A stretch of DNA of 64,000 nt from JAFGAS01 sp963809875 (GTDB lineage: Bacteria; Desulfobacterota; Zymogenia; Zymogenales; Zymogenaceae), in NCBI GenBank assembly GCA_963809875.1, contig CAWELC010000010.1, forward strand, positions 1 to 64,000, given 5' to 3'. The number at the start of each line of letters is the position of its first letter. Within the stretch, counting starts at the first letter, position 1. This document shows positions 55,932-64,000 of this stretch, piece by piece. Made by a program: the position numbers and the translations under genes. The notes beneath the pieces are model-generated. The model ran no database searches. It had not been told where the DNA came from and saw only the letters and a list, made by a program, of their open reading frames with translations.

Positions 55932-57308
55932 ATGATCCAGGAACTCAAGCAGGAACTCAAGCTGACACAGAAGCTGGTATTGACACCCCAGCTTCAACAG
56001 GCCATCAAGCTCCTGCAGCTGACCCGACTCGAGCTCGTGGAACATATCAATCAGGAATTAGTGGAAAATCCCGTGCTCGAGGAAGTGGGCGAAGATGCCG
56101 ATACGGAGTCGGCCGACAGCGCCCTGGATCAACTCATCATGGATGATGCCTACTCCGGATATGACGGCGCGGATTCCTCGACGGGTTTTACGGATTCGGA
56201 CGAAAAGCAGCACTTCATCGAGAACGTATGCCTCGAGAAAACATCCCTGATGGACCACCTCATCTGGCAGCTCAAGATGAGCAGCCTGTGCAATGGAGAC
56301 GCCGAGATCGGGGCGATTATCGCGGGAAACCTCAACGACGATGGATACCTGACGTCCACGGTGGAGGAAATCGCCGATAAAATGAAGTGCGACCTTGCGT
56401 CGGTGGAAAAGGTGCTCAGCCGGATTCAGCTCTTCGACCCCGTCGGTGTGGCATCGCGCAACCTCTCGGAATGCCTTCTCATCCAGGCCCGCCACTTCGG
56501 TGTGGATACGCCGACGGTGCGAGCGATTCTCGAAAACCACTTGCGCGAACTGGAGAAGAAGAACTACGCGGGAATCGCCAAAAAACTCGGGGTGCCGGTC
56601 GCCGAGGTCATCAAGGCCGTGGAGATCATCACCGACTTCGACCCAAGACCGGGGCGGCTTTTCGTGGATTATGAGCCGCAATATATCATCCCCGACGTTT
56701 ACGTCCATAAGATCGGAGATGAGTATACCATCAGCCTCAACGATAACGGGTTGCCGCGTCTGAGGATCAGCTCCTTTTACCGGAGTATGCTTACCGGGGC
56801 GCGAGAAGTGCCTGTTGCCACGAAAGACTTCATAAAGGACCGCATAAAATCGGCCACATGGCTCATCAAGAGCATTCATCAGCGTCAGCGGACGCTCTAC
56901 CGGGTGGCCACGAGTATCGTCAACCACCAGAAGGATTTCATGGACAAGGGCGTCGGGTCCATGAGGCCGATGGTTCTGAGGGAAGTTGCCGAGGACGTGG
57001 GGGTGCACGAATCGACGGTAAGCCGGGTTACAAACGGCAAATATATGCATACCCCCCGGGGTGTCTTCGAGCTCAAGTACTTCTTCACGGGCAAGATATG
57101 CGCCCAAAATGGGGAAGAAAGATCGGTCGAGAGCGTTAAGGAACGGATAAAAGAGATTATCGCGCTGGAGGACGGGAAGAAGCCCGTGAGCGATCAGAAA
57201 ATCGCCCTGGCCCTCAGGCGGGAGGGTCTTACGGTAGCCAGGAGGACTGTGGCCAAGTATCGGGAAATGCTGGGCATTCTCTCTTCAAGCTCACGAAAGA
57301 GGATATGA
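55932..57308 (+). CDS. rpoN: RNA polymerase sigma-54 factor RpoN
   Basis: The alternative sigma factor for -24/-12 promoters that need AAA+ activators, 458 residues. The N-terminal region I is the Gln/Leu-rich activator-interacting sequence (LTPQLQQAIKLLQLTRLEL), region II is short and acidic, region III binds core polymerase, and the C-terminus has a helix-turn-helix (LREVAEDVGVHESTVSRV) and the RpoN box (ARRTVAKYREMLG). It heads the transcript with hpf, ptsN, hprK, rapZ and PTS genes. In many proteobacteria lptB lies just upstream; it does not here. Confidence 0.96.
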   Translation: MIQELKQELKLTQKLVLTPQLQQAIKLLQLTRLELVEHINQELVENPVLEEVGEDADTESADSALDQLIMDDAYSGYDGADSSTGFTDSDEKQHFIENVCLEKTSLMDHLIWQLKMSSLCNGDAEIGAIIAGNLNDDGYLTSTVEEIADKMKCDLASVEKVLSRIQLFDPVGVASRNLSECLLIQARHFGVDTPTVRAILENHLRELEKKNYAGIAKKLGVPVAEVIKAVEIITDFDPRPGRLFVDYEPQYIIPDVYVHKIGDEYTISLNDNGLPRLRISSFYRSMLTGAREVPVATKDFIKDRIKSATWLIKSIHQRQRTLYRVATSIVNHQKDFMDKGVGSMRPMVLREVAEDVGVHESTVSRVTNGKYMHTPRGVFELKYFFTGKICAQNGEERSVESVKERIKEIIALEDGKKPVSDQKIALALRREGLTVARRTVAKYREMLGILSSSSRKRI

Positions 57309-57325
57309 CATAGCGGAGGTATTGC

Positions 57326-57883
57326 ATGCAGGTGTCCGTTACATTCAGGCACATGGATAATTCAGATGCGCTCAGGAAGTATGCCGAGGATAAGATCGGC
57401 AGACTCAAGAAATATGAATACAGTCCTGTCGAAGCATCGGTGGTGCTGTCGGTGGAGAAACACCGTCAGATCGCAGAGGTCGTCATCAACGCGGAAAAGA
57501 TGACCATCAAGGGCAGGGAGGCGACCGAAAATATGTATTCGGCCATCGATATGGTTATGGAGAAGATTGAAAAACAGATAAAGAAGCACAAGGACCGTTT
57601 GCTGAACCATAAGCCCAACCACACCAGGATGCCCGCAGAGATCACCGAAAACATTCCGTCGCTGCCCGAAAGCGACTATACGCAGGACGCCGAAGAGCCC
57701 GCCATCATCACCAAGAGCGTGGATTCGAAGCCGATGACCGTCGAGGAGGCGGCCATGCAACTGGATATCTCCAATTCCGAGTTCATAGTCTTCATCAATT
57801 CCGCTACCAGTGAAATGAACGTTATCTACCGCAGGAAAGATAATAATTTCGGCCACATCATTCCCAAGAGCACTAACAATTGA
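57326..57883 (+). CDS. hpf: Ribosome hibernation promoting factor HPF, long form
   Basis: Binds the 30S decoding centre in stationary phase and dimerises 70S to 100S. The N-terminal domain (residues 1-100) opens MQVSVTFRHMDNSDALRKYAEDKI and has the VVLSVEKHRQIAEVVIN strands. The C-terminal dimerisation domain (about 130-185) ends in KDNNFGHIIP after FIVFINSATSEMNVIYRR. This two-domain form identifies long HPF. It follows rpoN by 17 bases, the standard neighbour in proteobacteria. Confidence 0.93.
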   Translation: MQVSVTFRHMDNSDALRKYAEDKIGRLKKYEYSPVEASVVLSVEKHRQIAEVVINAEKMTIKGREATENMYSAIDMVMEKIEKQIKKHKDRLLNHKPNHTRMPAEITENIPSLPESDYTQDAEEPAIITKSVDSKPMTVEEAAMQLDISNSEFIVFINSATSEMNVIYRRKDNNFGHIIPKSTNN

Positions 57884-57904
57884 TGCTTCAGGGCGGGGTG
57901 ATCC

Positions 57905-58363
57905 ATGAAGATCATGGATATTATTGATATCGATCTCATCAACGCCAACCTGAAGGCTCGAAACAAACGGGAAGTCCTCGGAGAATTGGCCGATATGGTG
58001 GCGAAAAAAGAGGGAATGAACATCGGTACGCTCGTGCCGGTGCTCGAGGAACGTGAGAAGCTGGGCAGCACCGGTATCGGTGACGGCATAGCCATCCCCC
58101 ACGGGAAGCTGAGGGGACTCAAGAAACTGGTGGCTTCCTTCGGAAGATCCGTGAAGGGGGTGGACTTCGAGTCGATCGACGGTAAGCCGGCGCATCTCTT
58201 TTTCCTGCTGATGGCTCCGGAGAATACCGCGGGGATGCACCTGAAGGCGTTGGCCAGGATTTCGCGACTCCTCAAAGACACCAAATTCAGAGGGCGGCTT
58301 ATGGAATCCAAGACGACCCAGGAAGTCTATCGGGTGTTACAGGAGGAGGACGAGAAATTCTAG
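57905..58363 (+). CDS. ptsN: PTS IIA-like nitrogen regulatory protein PtsN
   Basis: A 152-residue EIIA(Ntr) domain of the fructose/mannitol EIIA fold. The phosphorylated His is His66 in GIAIPHGKL, and the opposing VLEEREKLGSTGIGDGIA loop is typical. It regulates potassium and nitrogen functions rather than sugar import. Here the enzyme I encoded downstream could phosphorylate it directly through HPr, since no separate ptsP is in the window. It is 21 bases after hpf. Confidence 0.93.
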   Translation: MKIMDIIDIDLINANLKARNKREVLGELADMVAKKEGMNIGTLVPVLEEREKLGSTGIGDGIAIPHGKLRGLKKLVASFGRSVKGVDFESIDGKPAHLFFLLMAPENTAGMHLKALARISRLLKDTKFRGRLMESKTTQEVYRVLQEEDEKF

Positions 58364-58396
58364 GGGTATCCTGACGGCACTATCTCCGACTACGTA

Positions 58397-58894
58397 GTGG
58401 AACAAAAAACGATTCATGCAACCCTGGTGAGACTCATGGCCAGGGGAATAGTATTGATGGGGGAGAGCGGATCGGGTAAGAGCCGCCTCGCCCTTTCTCT
58501 TTTATATGAGGGCGCGCGACTCGTCGCAGACGATATAGTTGAGCTCTTCGTGGCCCCGGACGGACTCAGGGGGAGGGCGCCGGATCGGCTCAAAGGATTG
58601 CTGGAGATCAGAGGGGTGGGGATCATCGATGTATCAAAGGCCTTCGGGCGTCCATTCGTGCTCGATGAAACATCGGTCGACCTGCTGGTAAGCCTGCTGA
58701 AACGTCAGGACGGACTTCGAAGTGCCGCTCCACCCGAGGTTACCGTCGCTGACCTGCTGGGCCGGGAGATACCGGAGATCCGAATAGGCGCGGGCGTGGG
58801 CGGCCGTGAACTGATGAGCGTTGTCAGCGACGTTATCCTCGGGGGATCCAGCGGAAGCCTGAGGCTCAAGAGCCTCATCGACCCACCCCGATAG
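58397..58894 (+). CDS. hprK: Short HPr kinase/phosphorylase (catalytic domain only)
   Basis: A 165-residue version of HprK, half the usual 310. It keeps the catalytic C-terminal domain: KTIHATLV, Walker A GESGSGKS at 22-29, the capping LVADDIVELF motif, the signature LEIRGVGIIDV (about 74-84) and the late IRIGAGVGGRELMSVVSDVI region. The N-terminal MurF-like domain is missing. The start is GTG 58397 with no strong ribosome-binding site; no upstream extension is possible in family terms. It would phosphorylate the regulatory Ser of HPr (Ser60 here). Such short HprKs are known from some Gram-negative proteobacteria. Confidence 0.85.
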   Translation: MEQKTIHATLVRLMARGIVLMGESGSGKSRLALSLLYEGARLVADDIVELFVAPDGLRGRAPDRLKGLLEIRGVGIIDVSKAFGRPFVLDETSVDLLVSLLKRQDGLRSAAPPEVTVADLLGREIPEIRIGAGVGGRELMSVVSDVILGGSSGSLRLKSLIDPPR

Positions 58895-58906
58895 GGAGGA
58901 GAAGCC

Positions 58907-59764
58907 ATCAGGCTTGTCATTATTACAGGGATGTCCGGCTCCGGCAAGAGCACGGTTATAAAGGCGCTTGAGGATATCGGCTTTTTCTGCATCGATAACC
59001 TCCCGGTAGTGCTCCTGCCCAAGGTTCTGGAGCTTACGTCCCAGTCACGGTGGGATATCAACAAAGTAGCCGTCGTGATGGACATGCGGGAAAAGATGTT
59101 TTTTTCGGAGCTTCCCGCGGTTCTCAAGAAGGTCAAGCGGCGGGGCGAAGACTACCGGATCATATTCCTGGATGCGGCCGACGAGGCGCTGGTCAGGAGG
59201 TACAAGGAGACCCGCAGGCTCCATCCCATCGGCGGGGAAGACCTTGCTCAGGGAATCAAGGCGGAACGGGAGCTCCTCGGCGAGCTGAAGAATACCGCGC
59301 ATCGGGTCATCGACACTTCCGACCTCAATCCTCATCAGCTCCGGGGGATCATCTTTGAATACTTCAAAGAGTCGCTGCCCGATAAGAGGCTTAACCTCAC
59401 GATCGTATCGTTCGGATATCGCTACGGTACGCCGTCTGACGCAGATATCGTCATCGACGTCAGGTTCTTGCCCAATCCCTTTTTCGTCGAGGGCCTCAAG
59501 CCCCTCTCGGGTCTCGACCCGAAGGTCAGAGAATTCGTGCTTGAAAAGGAAGAGACCAAGGAGTTCTTCGCACGATTCGTGGAATTGATGCATTTCCTCC
59601 TGCCCAACTACGTTAAAGAGGGGAAATCGTATCTGACGGTGGCTGTGGGGTGTACCGGGGGCGTACATCGGTCGGTGGTTATCGCCGAGGAATTGGCCCT
59701 GAAGATCGCCGAGGGCGACGGATATAATATCAAGGTCAATCATCGGGATATTACTAAATCATGA
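58907..59764 (+). CDS. rapZ: RNase adapter/nucleotide-binding protein RapZ (YvcJ family), apparent AUC start
   Basis: A P-loop nucleotide-binding protein that in E. coli controls the sRNA GlmZ and glucosamine-6-phosphate synthase, about 285 residues. The standard opening RLVIITGMSGSGKST starts at an ATC codon at 58907, six to seven bases after a strong GGGAGGA. The first ATG (58931) would cut the Walker A beta strand, and no ATG, GTG or TTG lies upstream before the stop at 58892. Either a rare AUC start or a single-base error (ATG to ATC) is present. Other motifs: IGFFCIDNLP, LLGELKNTAHRVIDTS, FGYRYGTPSDADIVIDVRFLPNP, and the C-terminal CTGGVHRSV. Confidence 0.9.
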   Translation: MRLVIITGMSGSGKSTVIKALEDIGFFCIDNLPVVLLPKVLELTSQSRWDINKVAVVMDMREKMFFSELPAVLKKVKRRGEDYRIIFLDAADEALVRRYKETRRLHPIGGEDLAQGIKAERELLGELKNTAHRVIDTSDLNPHQLRGIIFEYFKESLPDKRLNLTIVSFGYRYGTPSDADIVIDVRFLPNPFFVEGLKPLSGLDPKVREFVLEKEETKEFFARFVELMHFLLPNYVKEGKSYLTVAVGCTGGVHRSVVIAEELALKIAEGDGYNIKVNHRDITKS

Positions 59765-59781
59765 TTGAAGGTGACAGATAG

Positions 59782-60183
59782 ATGGTGGGAATTGTCATAG
59801 TTTCTCACTTGAACCTTGCGTCAGAGCTACTGAAAACGGCAGAGCTTATCGTCGGAAAGATCCCGGCGTCCAAGGCACTCTCACTGGATCCGAAGAAGGA
59901 CGTGGAGATCCTCCGCAAGGAGATCCAGAGCGCCATTAAGGAGGTCAACAGCGGCAGCGGGGTCATCATTCTTACCGATATGTTCGGGGGGACTCCGTCG
60001 AACCTTGCCCTGACTTTCCTGGGCCCGCAGGTCGAAGTGGTATCGGGGGTCAATCTCCCGATGCTCATCAAAGTGACGACGCAAAGGACCCAGATGACAC
60101 TAAACGAGCTGGCGATCAAGGCCAAGGAATACGGCAGGAACAATATCAATGTCGCCACCGAGTTTCTCAGTAAGAAGGGGTAA
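59782..60183 (+). CDS. PTS mannose-family EIIA component
   Basis: A 133-residue cytoplasmic EIIA of the mannose/sorbose type. It takes phosphate from HPr on His9 in IVSHLNLA and passes it to EIIB. The conserved ILTDMFGGTPSNLA block (about 62-75) is present, as is VSGVNLPML. It lies 17 bases downstream of rapZ and two bases before the EIIB start, in the EIIA-B-C-D order. Many Desulfobacterota have this set after rapZ. Confidence 0.93.
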   Translation: MVGIVIVSHLNLASELLKTAELIVGKIPASKALSLDPKKDVEILRKEIQSAIKEVNSGSGVIILTDMFGGTPSNLALTFLGPQVEVVSGVNLPMLIKVTTQRTQMTLNELAIKAKEYGRNNINVATEFLSKKG

Positions 60184-60185
60184 TC

Positions 60186-60674
60186 ATGGGCATCGTCCTC
60201 GTCCGAGTTGACAGCCGGCTCGTCCATGGCCAGATCCTCGAGGCATGGATACCCTACACCAAGGCCGAGGCCTTGGTTGTCGTTGACGATGAGGTCGAGA
60301 AGAATCTCCTGAAACGATCCGTGATGGAGATGGCGGTGCCGAGCAGTATCGAGATAGGCTTCAGCTCGATTGCCCACGCCGTCGAGAAATTCAAAAACGG
60401 CGGGTTTCCCAAGAAGAAGCTCATCGTTCTTTTTTCCTCGGTCAATGACGCGAAGGTCGCCTATGACGGCGGCTTTCGATACAGCAGCCTCAACCTTGGA
60501 AATATGCATTTCTGCGAGGGAAAGGTTCAGGTCAGTTCGAACCTCTGCATGGGTCTGGATGATTCCAACGAGATCGAGGATCTTTCCAAAAAAGGGGTAA
60601 TCATAGATACCCGATCGGTGCCGGGGGAGCGAAAGCTGGAGCTGAAGAACATCTTCAAGAAGGTTCGGTGCTAA
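60186..60674 (+). CDS. PTS mannose-family EIIB component
   Basis: A 162-residue cytoplasmic EIIB; the phosphorylated His14 is in VDSRLVHGQI, as in all mannose/sorbose EIIB proteins. The sequence ends KVRC, and its TAA overlaps the EIIC start (TAATG). It passes phosphate to the sugar during import through EIIC/EIID. Both EIIA and EIIB are separate polypeptides here, unlike the fused E. coli ManX. Confidence 0.93.
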   Translation: MGIVLVRVDSRLVHGQILEAWIPYTKAEALVVVDDEVEKNLLKRSVMEMAVPSSIEIGFSSIAHAVEKFKNGGFPKKKLIVLFSSVNDAKVAYDGGFRYSSLNLGNMHFCEGKVQVSSNLCMGLDDSNEIEDLSKKGVIIDTRSVPGERKLELKNIFKKVRC

Positions 60675-61387
60675 TGGCCGGTGTGGGAAATCTCATAGTC
60701 ATGATCGCGATCACATCGATCGTCGGCGGGCTGCTGCACCTGGACAGGACCGCCGCTTTCCAGTTTCTCATTTCCAGGCCGCTGGTCTCATCTACCGTCA
60801 CGGGCCTGATTCTGGGAGATATGAAGACCGGCCTCCTGATCGGAATGGTACTCGAGCTGCTCTGGCTCGATACTCAGCCACTGGGAACCGCACTTCCCCC
60901 GGATGATACCATCGTGGCCGTCGTGGTGCCCGCGTCAGCCATAATCACGGGACGATTGATCGGTTCGACGGGCACCTCCCTGCTTGGGCTGACGGTGCTT
61001 ATTTCTCTGCCGCTGGCTGAAGTCGGAAGGATGCTGGACGTCAGGGTACGAAAGGTGAACGGTTCGTTTCTTGCGCGAGCCAAAGCGGCGGCTAAAAGAG
61101 GCGATATTCGCGGTGTCCAAAGACAGCATTTCGCGGGTCTCACGTCCTTCTTTATCTATTTCACGATCTTCACCGGGATCGGCATCGTGTTCGTATTTGC
61201 CGTGACGAGCCTCCTCTATCCGCGTCTGCCCGGGGCCGCCACGATCGCCCTCGGCTGGATCTTCTGGTCACTGCCGTTTTTCGGATCGGGCGCCCTGCTC
61301 GGGAGGCAAAGGGGGTTTGTCACATTCGGTACCGCCTACGTCATGACCTACGGAACGCTGGTCTTTCTTTCGCGGGGGATCGATTGA
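60674..61387 (+). CDS. PTS mannose-family EIIC membrane component
   Basis: A 237-residue integral membrane protein with six to eight helices, half of the sugar-conducting unit. Conserved LSRPLVSSTVTGLILGD-like and GMVLELLWLDTQPLGTALPPDD segments are visible (the latter is the substrate-site block). ATG 60674 overlaps the EIIB stop. Its own stop overlaps the TTG start of EIID at 61384. Confidence 0.88.
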   Translation: MAGVGNLIVMIAITSIVGGLLHLDRTAAFQFLISRPLVSSTVTGLILGDMKTGLLIGMVLELLWLDTQPLGTALPPDDTIVAVVVPASAIITGRLIGSTGTSLLGLTVLISLPLAEVGRMLDVRVRKVNGSFLARAKAAAKRGDIRGVQRQHFAGLTSFFIYFTIFTGIGIVFVFAVTSLLYPRLPGAATIALGWIFWSLPFFGSGALLGRQRGFVTFGTAYVMTYGTLVFLSRGID

Positions 61388-62121
61388 AATCACTTTTTGC
61401 CCGGGTCTTCATGAGAAGCTTCCTCGTCCAGAGCTGCTGGAACTACGAGGGGATGCAGAACGTTGGATTTGCCTTCGGGATGATCCCGGCCATCGAGGTG
61501 ATCGGTCGCGATAAGGAGGAGCGCGCGGAGCTTTTGACGAGCTCACTCACATACTTCAACACTCACCCGTACCTGGCGTCGGCGATTATCGGCGCGGCAG
61601 CGTCCGCCCAGGTGGGGCGAGGCCTTGAGGCCGAAGGAGAGATCAGGGAGATAAAGGATACGCTCTCCAATCCTTTTGCGGCCCTGGGCGATGCGCTCTT
61701 CTGGTCAACGCTCAAGCCTCTTTTCTCGGTGACGGCATTGATCACGGCGCTTTTGGGCAGCCTTGTTGCGCCCCTGATCTTTTTGGCCCTCTACAACACG
61801 CTGCACCTCTGGGTGCGCAGTGTGGGCTTCATACACGGCATCCGCGGAAGAATGGATTTGATGAGATACGTAAAACGTATGGAGATTCCAAATCTGTCGG
61901 CCGACCTGAAGCGGATAGTCCTTGTCCTGCTAGGATTCTTTGTCGCCGGACTCTCCTTTTTCCTGCCGTTACCGGCGGACGTGAGAGGGCCCGGGTGGTT
62001 GGGACTCTTGCCGGTTGTGGGGGTGTTAGTCGTCGCCCTGCTGGCGAGAAGAGGAGTAGGCCTGCTGGCTCAAATATATCTGTTTTCGCTGGCGGTCATG
62101 TTGATATGCTGGCTGCTCTAA
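61384..62121 (+). CDS. PTS mannose-family EIID membrane component
   Basis: A 245-residue protein, the partner of EIIC. The N-terminal part is soluble and typical for EIID (FMRSFLVQSCWNYEGMQNVGFAF, HPYLASAIIGAAA). Two or three helices are at the C-terminus. Start codon is TTG 61384, overlapping the EIIC stop (TTGA). The substrate cannot be told; no sugar-degradation gene is adjacent. Confidence 0.88.
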   Translation: MKSLFARVFMRSFLVQSCWNYEGMQNVGFAFGMIPAIEVIGRDKEERAELLTSSLTYFNTHPYLASAIIGAAASAQVGRGLEAEGEIREIKDTLSNPFAALGDALFWSTLKPLFSVTALITALLGSLVAPLIFLALYNTLHLWVRSVGFIHGIRGRMDLMRYVKRMEIPNLSADLKRIVLVLLGFFVAGLSFFLPLPADVRGPGWLGLLPVVGVLVVALLARRGVGLLAQIYLFSLAVMLICWLL

Positions 62122-62149
62122 TTTTAATTGATTTTGGCTCATTGGGGAC

Positions 62150-62458
62150 ATGTACGAGTTGAACTCTAAAGAAAATGGGGATCTCCACGATAAGTATTCG
62201 GAGGAGTTTCAGATCATCAATAAGCTCGGACTTCACGCCCGGGCGGCCGTCCTGTTCATCAAGGCGGCAAACGCCTTTCAGTCTTCCATTACGGTCGTCA
62301 AGGACGGGGTGGAGGTCAACGGCAAGAGTATCATGGGCATCCTGATGCTCGGCGCGACTCAGGGAAGCGCCATTACCGTGACCGCCCAGGGGCGCGATGC
62401 CCGGAAGGCGGTGACGGAGCTGGGTAAGCTGATTGCCAGCAAATTCGGAGAGGAATAG
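62150..62458 (+). CDS. ptsH: Phosphocarrier protein HPr
   Basis: The PTS phosphocarrier, 102 residues with an N-terminal extension of about 15 compared with E. coli HPr. The active-site His29 is in KLGLHARAA; the canonical HARPA Pro is Ala here. The regulatory Ser is Ser60 in NGKSIMGILMLGA, the target of HprK, encoded upstream. The C-terminal helix TELGKLIASKFGEE is typical. ATG follows GGGG. The stop is directly followed by the EI start with no gap. Confidence 0.93.
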   Translation: MYELNSKENGDLHDKYSEEFQIINKLGLHARAAVLFIKAANAFQSSITVVKDGVEVNGKSIMGILMLGATQGSAITVTAQGRDARKAVTELGKLIASKFGEE

Positions 62459-64000
62459 ATGCCTCCGCAGAAAGAGATACGGCTGACGGGAATCGGGGTC
62501 TCATCGGGCATCGTTATCGGTAAGGTGTATCTTATCGATAGAACGAAGGTCACCTACTCCTTGAGATATATTGGCAAAGGCGGCGCCCGGCAGGAGGTTG
62601 AGCGGTTCCGCAAAGCCGTCGACGCATCCAAGAACCAGCTCACGGAGATTTCGGGGAGGGTCCACGGTGAGCATTTCGATGAGTTCAAACACATCATCGA
62701 TGCACACCTGCTCATCCTCCAGGATAGAATGCTCATCGACGACTCGGAGAAGATCATACGTGATGAGGAGGTAAACGCCGAATGGGCGCTCAAGCTCCAG
62801 CATGAAAAGATAAGCAAGTTCTTCAAGGAGCTGGACGATGAGTATCTCTCGGAGCGCATGGGAGATGTGGACTATGTGGTCGAGAGAATTATGAGAAACC
62901 TCGTTGGAAAGCACGAGGAGAGTATCACGGGGATTACCGGAGACGTGATCGTGGTTGCCCACGACCTGTCGCCTGCCGATACCGCCCAGATCGATCGCAA
63001 CGTCATAAAGGGGTTTGTCACCGATATCGGCGGACGGACATCTCATACGGCCATTATGGCCCGGTCGCTGGAAATACCGTCGGTGGTGGGTTTGGAGGCG
63101 GTGAGCACGATGGTCAAGAGCGGTGACTGCATCGTGGTCAACGGGACCACCGGACAGGTTATCATTAATCCCTCGCCGGAGGTGCGAGCGGAATACGAGC
63201 GGCTGCTCAAGCGGTATCAGGACGAAGAGCGCGAGCTTCTCTCTATAATGGAGCTTCCCGCGGCAACGCTGGACGGCTATCGTATATCCCTCATGGCCAA
63301 TATCGAAATGCCTCACGAAATCCAGTCTATTAAGGAGCACGGGGCCGAAGGAATCGGGCTGTATCGAACAGAATTCCTTTACCTCAACCGCAAGAGCCTC
63401 CCCACCGAGGATGAGCACTTCGAGGTATACCGGTACGTCGTGGAGAACATGAAGCCGAAGGTCACGATCATCAGGACGTTCGACCTCGGAGGAGACCGAT
63501 TCCTCTCTCCGATCGACCTTGCTCAGGAGATGAACCCGGCCATGGGGCTGAGGGCGATCCGGTTCTGTCTCAAGGAAGTGGATATCTTCAAGGATCAGCT
63601 CCGGGCGATTCTGCGTGCCAGCGCGTACGGTCCGGTCAAGATCATGTTCCCGATGATCTCCGGGGTAGAGGAGATACGGCTGACCAAGATAATCCTCGAA
63701 GAGGCAAAGGACGACCTGATCGGGCGCGGTGTCCGGTTCGACGAGCATATCGAGATCGGCTCGATGATGGAGGTCCCTTCGGCGATGGTGATCGCCGATC
63801 TGCTGGCCAAGGAGGTCGATTTCTTTTCGATCGGGACAAACGACCTGATCCAATATTCTCTTGCGATAGACCGCGTCAACGAGCACGTGAATTACCTCTA
63901 CGAGCCGCTCCATCCGGCGGTCCTCCGGATGATCGGAGGTGCGGTCCACGCGGCCCATGAGCGGGGTATCAAGGTGGCCATGTGCGGCGAGATGGCCGGC
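62459..64000 (+). CDS. ptsI: PTS phosphoenolpyruvate phosphotransferase, enzyme I (runs off the end)
   Basis: Transfers phosphate from PEP to HPr. 514 codons are visible from ATG 62459; a complete enzyme has about 575-590, so the last 60-75 residues are missing beyond the window. The N-terminal HPr-binding and phospho-His domain has GGRTSHTAIMARSLEIPSV with His near residue 196. The PEP-binding barrel has GAEGIGLYRTEFLYL, TFDLGGDRF (most enzymes have GGDK), NPAMGLRAIRF, MFPMIS, GSMMEVPSA, SIGTNDLIQYSLAIDR and, at the very end, the catalytic VAMCGEMAG. There is no N-terminal GAF domain, so it is the sugar-type enzyme I, not PtsP. Confidence 0.93.
   Translation, partial: MPPQKEIRLTGIGVSSGIVIGKVYLIDRTKVTYSLRYIGKGGARQEVERFRKAVDASKNQLTEISGRVHGEHFDEFKHIIDAHLLILQDRMLIDDSEKIIRDEEVNAEWALKLQHEKISKFFKELDDEYLSERMGDVDYVVERIMRNLVGKHEESITGITGDVIVVAHDLSPADTAQIDRNVIKGFVTDIGGRTSHTAIMARSLEIPSVVGLEAVSTMVKSGDCIVVNGTTGQVIINPSPEVRAEYERLLKRYQDEERELLSIMELPAATLDGYRISLMANIEMPHEIQSIKEHGAEGIGLYRTEFLYLNRKSLPTEDEHFEVYRYVVENMKPKVTIIRTFDLGGDRFLSPIDLAQEMNPAMGLRAIRFCLKEVDIFKDQLRAILRASAYGPVKIMFPMISGVEEIRLTKIILEEAKDDLIGRGVRFDEHIEIGSMMEVPSAMVIADLLAKEVDFFSIGTNDLIQYSLAIDRVNEHVNYLYEPLHPAVLRMIGGAVHAAHERGIKVAMCGEMAG

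Noticed and set aside
62501..63958. A 485-codon minus-strand open frame
   Set aside because: Antisense to enzyme I, which is complete in motif order up to the window end.

Overview
The window is about 64 kb of GC-rich bacterial chromosome, gene-dense and with no phage, insertion sequence or CRISPR array that I can see. Its character is that of an anaerobic, Gram-negative (diderm) bacterium of the Desulfobacterota (former Deltaproteobacteria) type. The reasons are the gene order yqeY-mutS2-dnaG-rpoD-tRNA-nif3-zinc ribbon-rnhA-rnpB, the order rpoN-hpf-ptsN-hprK-rapZ followed by a mannose-family PTS, an LpxL-type lipid A acyltransferase, and anaerobe-flavoured genes (V4R protein, BKACE enzyme, LutABC). 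The lineage is an inference from gene content.

Layout. 0.2-3.9 kb: a PfkB sugar kinase, the pterin pair queD-folE2, an ATC-hydrolase-like protein and a beta-keto acid cleavage enzyme. 4.1-6.1 kb: a small ANTAR-like gene with its own promoter and terminator, then two tandem secreted paralogues, the second broken. 6.4-8.3 kb: an IscR-like Rrf2 regulator, a DUF1232 protein and rlmB. 8.4-12.7 kb (minus): a PlsC-like acyltransferase, an LpxL-like acyltransferase, a Tat-exported sulfatase and a membrane protein. 12.8-17.4 kb: lutABC, a V4R protein and a DedA protein. 17.4-24.4 kb: a P2-type calcium ATPase, TerC, a kinase-BON fusion and a penicillin acylase. 24.5-28.2 kb: hsp20, murT-gatD and an amidohydrolase. 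28.3-42 kb (minus): the information-processing block, read as yqeY, mutS2, dnaG, rpoD, tRNA(CAU), nif3, zinc ribbon protein, rnhA, a small tail-anchored protein, a structured leader, rnpB, and a membrane-anchored glycosidase-like protein. 42.2-43.5 kb: a PaaK-type CoA ligase. 43.8-52.6 kb: a surface-glycan cluster with a complete set of UDP-diacetylbacillosamine enzymes (PglF, PglE, PglD, PglC types), flippase and glycosyltransferases. 52.6-55.7 kb: a P1 peptidase, a DUF1015 protein and a TrmN6-type methyltransferase. 55.9-64 kb: rpoN, hpf, ptsN, hprK, rapZ, PTS EIIA/B/C/D, HPr and enzyme I, which runs off the end.

How genes work together. The last block links nitrogen/sigma-54 functions with a full phosphorelay: enzyme I and HPr can feed a mannose-type transporter and PtsN, while HprK and RapZ provide regulation. 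The glycan cluster makes a bacillosamine-type sugar, attaches it to lipid carrier (PglC), extends and flips it. MurT-GatD would amidate peptidoglycan glutamate, which is unexpected in a diderm.

A caution runs through the window: about ten single-base frame breaks occur, including two in the essential primase gene. Most are probably sequence errors, so the interrupted genes are annotated here across the break. No wholly new multi-gene system is evident. The most promising oddities are the structured RNA upstream of rnpB, the apparent AUC start of rapZ, MurT-GatD in a diderm, and the kinase-BON fusion.
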